From Rhabditoides inermis (taxonomy: Eukaryota; Nematoda; Chromadorea; Rhabditida; Rhabditidae): a DNA stretch of 64,000 nt. Shown piece by piece: positions 63,647 through 64,000 of the stretch (its first letter is position 1; the number at the start of each line of letters is the position of its first letter). The stretch is taken from positions 124,001 to 188,000 of the forward strand of contig CAWZYM010000094.1 of the NCBI GenBank assembly GCA_963966185.1, read 5' to 3'. The position numbers and the translations under genes are program-made. Below the pieces are notes generated by a model, which saw only the letters and a program-made list of their open reading frames with translations, had not been told where the DNA came from and ran no database searches.

Positions 63647-63969
63647 ATTCACACACTCTCATCCTACCCATCCACTTTTTCTCCTCACCCTCCAAACAGT
63701 CCCCAAGAAATTTTTCGAAAGGTGTTGGTTATTTCTGTTTCCTTAATTTCACAAATTGATACTCATTCGGAAAATTGGATGGGATGGCTGTCGACAGTTT
63801 GTTATGCTGTTTGGTGCTCGTCAGGGGCATTCCCACTCGACTAACCAGCTGTTCACTAATGCGGCCATCACATCCAATGTTTTCGTGATGATTTCACCTT
63901 TCGAAAAATTTCTTGGGGACTGTTTGGAGGGTGAGGAGAAAAAGTGGATGGGTAGAATGAGAGTGTGTG

Positions 63970-64000
<31 letters not shown>
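61490..64000 (+). repeat. Near-identical duplicate of 57,430-59,940
   Basis: Offset 4,058 then 4,056 bp to the end of the window. Shared private markers include TGTTGGGGATTTCTG, GAAGATAGCAGAG, the one-base-shorter TTTCGAAAATTTC and CACATTCAATG. The only differences I noticed are in GA/CT tract length. Confidence 0.88.

Larger units (their letters stand above)
22687..64000 (+). repeat. Composite modular satellite array (A, B and C modules), not closed
   Basis: Over 41 kb made of three repeat types. A is 217 bp (218 when GCAGCTC reads GCGAGCTC); C is a 201-bp relative of A in which CTCGAAAACAATCTTGGAGG is replaced by CATCGAAAGAAAGAG; B is a foldback module with the palindrome CTGTCGACAG at its centre. 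By that palindrome I count 57 B modules, first at about 24,019 and last at about 63,787. Spacing between successive B centres is quantised: about 619-662 bp (B-A), 822-854 (B-A-C), 841 (B-A-A at 32,005-32,846), 1027 (B-A-C-C, the first interval) and 812 (B-C-C, 61,041-61,853). Variation within a class comes from GA/CT tract length. The numerous overlapping ORFs on both strands are repeat by-products. The array runs off the right edge. Confidence 0.97.

Noticed and set aside
22690..64000. Hundreds of ORFs of 60-220 codons on both strands, many starting with MGERERE or MEGEEKK
   Set aside because: They overlap in several frames, depend on GA/CT dipeptide reading, shift frame with tract length and repeat with the modules. 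No coding constraint is visible.
1..64000. tRNA, rRNA and other structured RNA genes
   Set aside because: I saw no cloverleaf, A/B box pair or rRNA-like sequence by eye; a tRNAscan/Infernal run would be decisive.

Overview
This is a eukaryotic, very probably invertebrate animal, nuclear sequence. The reasons are intron-split genes on the minus strand with GT-AG introns mostly 40-85 nt long, non-LTR retrotransposon remains with a reverse transcriptase, a non-autonomous inverted-repeat transposon, and two unrelated large satellite arrays. The very short introns recall nematodes or another compact-intron invertebrate, but I cannot name the species.

Layout. (1) 1-11,356 is a head-to-tail satellite of 180-bp monomers (about 61 copies). 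It has kilobase-scale block duplications and one clean 310-bp inverted-repeat element at 9,146-9,455. (2) 11,357-12,816 is a scrambled array edge. It holds a CACTTGCTGT minisatellite, then the 180-bp satellite in reverse orientation, split by a ~0.9-kb insert with Helitron-like ends and a perfect 103-bp inverted repeat around a GA tract. (3) 12,817-18,000 is a small gene island on the minus strand. It has an 11-exon gene of unknown function (387 aa, 13,158-15,908), and upstream a five-exon 5' fragment of an acetyl-CoA synthetase gene (16,850-17,982) that carries a frameshift and stops at the exon ending LFILYTS. (4) 18,280-21,290 is a dead minus-strand LINE reverse transcriptase. It is split by a plus-strand insertion (18,745-20,618) made of four to five ~222-232-bp tandem monomers followed by an intact 248-codon ORF1-like gene and no ORF2. 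(5) 21,290-22,686 is mostly unassigned, with a few weak exon-like pieces. (6) From 22,687 to the end of the window (over 41 kb, not closed) runs a composite satellite built from three module types: A (217/218 bp), C (201 bp, a shortened A) and B, a foldback module with 77-bp inverted arms flanked by CT and GA tracts. I counted 57 B modules. Their spacing is quantised: B-A ~620-660 bp, B-A-C ~822-854, B-A-A 841, B-A-C-C 1027.

The two host genes share a strand, but nothing links them functionally. The most unusual content is the modular foldback satellite, its apparent derivation from the A monomer, and the ORF1-only retroelement with a monomeric 5' region. Hundreds of open frames in the arrays are by-products of repeated GA/CT-rich DNA and are not annotated as genes.
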